NCBI GenBank assembly: GCA_964508135.1 | Contig: CAZDSU010000033.1 | Span: 1-64,000, forward strand | DNA length: 64,000 bases | From: UBA6168 sp964508135 | Lineage (GTDB): Bacteria; Bacteroidota; Bacteroidia; Chitinophagales; Saprospiraceae | Reading direction: 5' to 3' | In this document: positions 62,122 to 64,000 of the stretch, in pieces | Numbering within the stretch: the first letter of the stretch is position 1 | Layout: the number at the start of each line of letters is the position of its first letter | The notes under the pieces: model-generated | What the model saw: only the letters and a program-made list of their open reading frames with translations | What the model was told of the DNA's origin: nothing | The model's database searches: none | Translations under genes and position numbers: made by a program

Positions 62122-63957
62122 ATGAAAAAATTTATACAAACATCAACTTTTGCATTGTTCGTCTGCCTAATGGCCATTTCCACACTCAAGGCCCAAGGCC
62201 CTGATGCTTTTGGTTACATCTGGAAAAAATCCACCGACCCGGGAGGGCCAGTCTTCAACTGGATAGACATCACCACGGTAGGCACCGAAGTGACCGGGCT
62301 TGGCGACGACAATTCCGTGGCATTTTTGCCAATGGGTATGGATTTCCATTATTATTGGTCCGACTACGATAAGATAAAGATAGGGTCCAATGGTTGGCTG
62401 AGTTTTGACAATGTATCGAACATAGCCTCCTGCTTCCCGGTAATCCCGACAGCAAACGCAATCAACAATCTCATCTGTCCCATGATGTCAGACTTGAATT
62501 TTGACAACAACTCGTCCGGCAAGATTTATACCTACCACGACCAAACGCCGGGCGACGAGAAATTCATCATCTCCTACGAAGGCGTGACGTTTTGGACAAC
62601 AACCAACCCTATTTTTGGGTCCAATACTTTTCAGGTAGTCTTGTCCAATGCCGATAGTTCCATTACCTTCCAATATGCGGATATGGAACCCGACTTTACC
62701 TACAATTGCACGGGTTCAGGCAAAGTAGCAACAGGAATTGAAAACCTCACAGGCAATATTGGCCTGCAAGTATATAGCGGCATAGTACCACCTTCCAATC
62801 ATGCCGTGAAGTTTTATTACCCGCAGGTAATAACCTTGGCCATTGTGGACGCTGCGCCTACGGCCAACCTCAATGCCGAAAACGAAGGCGTATTCTTTTT
62901 TCCGGGCAGCATGGCCACATTGAACACGACCGTTTCGAACACCGGCAATACGGCCATCACTTCGGATATCGCCGTGGGGGCAGAGGTGCGGTCGTTTCCT
63001 GACAACTCGCTAGTTTACACGGACGATCAAGGCATACCATCCCTAGCCGTTGGTGCTGAACAAACGGTAAATTTTGCCAGTGAAACAGTGGACTGGGCGC
63101 CTGGCACTTATGCTTTCGTTACGGCTGTCGTCAACAACGACGACATTAACCCATCCAACGATTTGAACACCACGGAAATAAACGTGATTGACACGACCGG
63201 CGGCATCACCACTTTCGGATACGTCACGGGGGCCAACGCTGCGCCCTTTATTATCCAATGGGCTGGCGGTGGCGATGGGTCTGGCGGCGGTGGCATCGAG
63301 ATAGAATCCCCATTGTACCCCATCATCATTGCCGGGGCCGAGGCTGGCATTGCCGGGGGTTCGATTGATGGGTTCACCTTCCGGGTATTTGACGACGATG
63401 GCCCGAATGGCAGCCCAGGCACGGAACTGACCTCGCTTTCGGTTGCGTCAAATGAATATGTTGCAGGTGCCTGGAACCAATATTTATTCGATGTGCCCGT
63501 CACCATTACATCGGGTAGCTTCTACCTCGGCTGGTTCATGGAGGGCCCCACGGTCGGTTTGTTGGTGGAAATCGAAGGCCCAATATCCAACCGGGCTTAT
63601 GAAATCCTGTCAAACTCATGGGCGAAGTACCGCTCTACGGCCGATATTATGCTGAGGGCCATTGCCGAAACGCCTGTCATCATGAGCGGCATCGGCGATG
63701 TCGTGAAAGATTCCAGGCTACAGGTTTATCCGAATCCGAGCAACGGGACTTTCAGCATTGACAATAAGTTGGGAGACGCACAAGTGATAAACCCACGGAT
63801 TTTCAACACATTGGGTGCGCTTGTTTTTGAAGGAAAACAAGCCATACCTGCTGGCCAGCAATTAAAATTGCAGACCAAGTTACCGGCTGGCATTTACCAT
63901 TTGGAGTTGAAGACCATGGATGGTAAAAGGGTCATTCGGAAGGTGGTGGTGGATTAG
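62122..63957 (+). CDS. Secreted protein with CARDB-like domain and T9SS type A sorting domain
   Basis: A 611-residue protein with signal peptide MKKFIQTSTFALFVCLMAISTLKAQ. A beta-rich N-terminal domain (about 26-230) contains IGSNGWLSFDNVSNIASC and FQVVLSNADSSITFQYADME. A CARDB-like adhesion-type repeat follows (TLNTTVSNTGNTAITSDIAV ... WAPGTYAFVTAVVNNDDINP), then a jelly-roll-like segment. The C-terminus is a T9SS type A sorting domain (VYPNPSNGTFSIDNKLGD ... LPAGIYHLELKTMDGKRVIR). It is exported by the type IX system. No enzymatic motif is visible. Confidence 0.88.
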   Translation: MKKFIQTSTFALFVCLMAISTLKAQGPDAFGYIWKKSTDPGGPVFNWIDITTVGTEVTGLGDDNSVAFLPMGMDFHYYWSDYDKIKIGSNGWLSFDNVSNIASCFPVIPTANAINNLICPMMSDLNFDNNSSGKIYTYHDQTPGDEKFIISYEGVTFWTTTNPIFGSNTFQVVLSNADSSITFQYADMEPDFTYNCTGSGKVATGIENLTGNIGLQVYSGIVPPSNHAVKFYYPQVITLAIVDAAPTANLNAENEGVFFFPGSMATLNTTVSNTGNTAITSDIAVGAEVRSFPDNSLVYTDDQGIPSLAVGAEQTVNFASETVDWAPGTYAFVTAVVNNDDINPSNDLNTTEINVIDTTGGITTFGYVTGANAAPFIIQWAGGGDGSGGGGIEIESPLYPIIIAGAEAGIAGGSIDGFTFRVFDDDGPNGSPGTELTSLSVASNEYVAGAWNQYLFDVPVTITSGSFYLGWFMEGPTVGLLVEIEGPISNRAYEILSNSWAKYRSTADIMLRAIAETPVIMSGIGDVVKDSRLQVYPNPSNGTFSIDNKLGDAQVINPRIFNTLGALVFEGKQAIPAGQQLKLQTKLPAGIYHLELKTMDGKRVIRKVVVD

Positions 63958-63966
63958 TGTATGGAG

Positions 63967-64000
63967 AAATGTCATCCCGATTGAAGTCGGGATGACATTT
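63967..64000. terminator. Perfect 14-bp hairpin at the window end
   Basis: AAATGTCATCCCGA pairs exactly with TCGGGATGACATTT around a 6-base loop, 9 bases after the last stop. It is probably a terminator. The window ends at its 3' edge, so a T-run cannot be checked. Confidence 0.7.

Overview
The window comes from the chromosome of a Bacteroidota bacterium, most likely a Saprospiria-type environmental lineage (inference). The evidence is a set of type IX secretion (T9SS) traits: a PorZ homologue, T9SS type A C-terminal sorting domains, and a giant metalloprotease with SprB-type repeats. Promoters match the Bacteroidota TTTG-N19/20-TAnnTTTG pattern, and there are DUF5916 and DUF6268 outer-membrane proteins. 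Most genes are ordinary housekeeping or envelope genes with G/C-rich codon use. A few A/T-rich islands stand out: the M48 peptidase at the left edge, the GxxExxY remnant, the toxin-antitoxin remnant, a methyltransferase/ParB-like/nuclease cassette, and one glycosyltransferase.

Layout. 1-5.3 kb is an accessory region. It holds an M48-type peptidase with an apparent frameshift, then a type I restriction-modification locus (hsdM, a half-size hsdS and an hsdS remnant, no hsdR). That locus is split by an IS200/REP-associated transposase inside an array of its own palindromic elements. 5.4-11.7 kb has aconitase, a TIM-barrel sugar epimerase-like protein, a GxxExxY pseudogene between inverted repeats, an EamA transporter fused to an ABM-like domain, and an ECF sigma factor. 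11.9-19 kb has an XRE regulator, a FemAB-like protein, a DUF6268 protein, riboflavin synthase, a SpoU-type RNA methyltransferase and a beta-helix lipoprotein. 19-26.5 kb has the 2087-residue reprolysin-like protease and a beta-barrel protein. 26.7-29.8 kb has asd, a broken toxin-antitoxin pair and an ALDH8-type dehydrogenase.

29.9-33.3 kb is the most interesting block: a divergent SPPY-motif DNA methyltransferase, a ParB-like protein and a Mrr-like putative nuclease. Its base composition is unlike that of the flanking genes. 33-38.4 kb has purF, a small conserved protein, and a hybrid histidine kinase with an adjacent Hpt protein. 38.5-44.2 kb has tRNA-Gln, an unknown helical protein, porZ and a GT-C membrane protein. 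44.2-54 kb has a yceD-rpmF-ridA-like-CBU_0592-like operon, an OmpA-type protein, a coiled-coil/HhH protein, a DUF5916 protein, a methyltransferase and a SPOR-like protein. 54-64 kb has an acyl-CoA dehydrogenase, gpsA, a 202-bp MITE-like element, an MFS transporter, a sigma/anti-sigma pair, an intracellular-looking subtilase with a SPOR-like tail, and a T9SS-sorted protein.

A recurring theme is repeat ecology. Many intergenic gaps contain hairpins whose arms are short words repeated in tandem, with a different word at each locus. Several of these elements overlap gene ends and supply the stop codon, and two repeat-like sequences lie in frame inside coding genes (hsdM and the metalloprotease).
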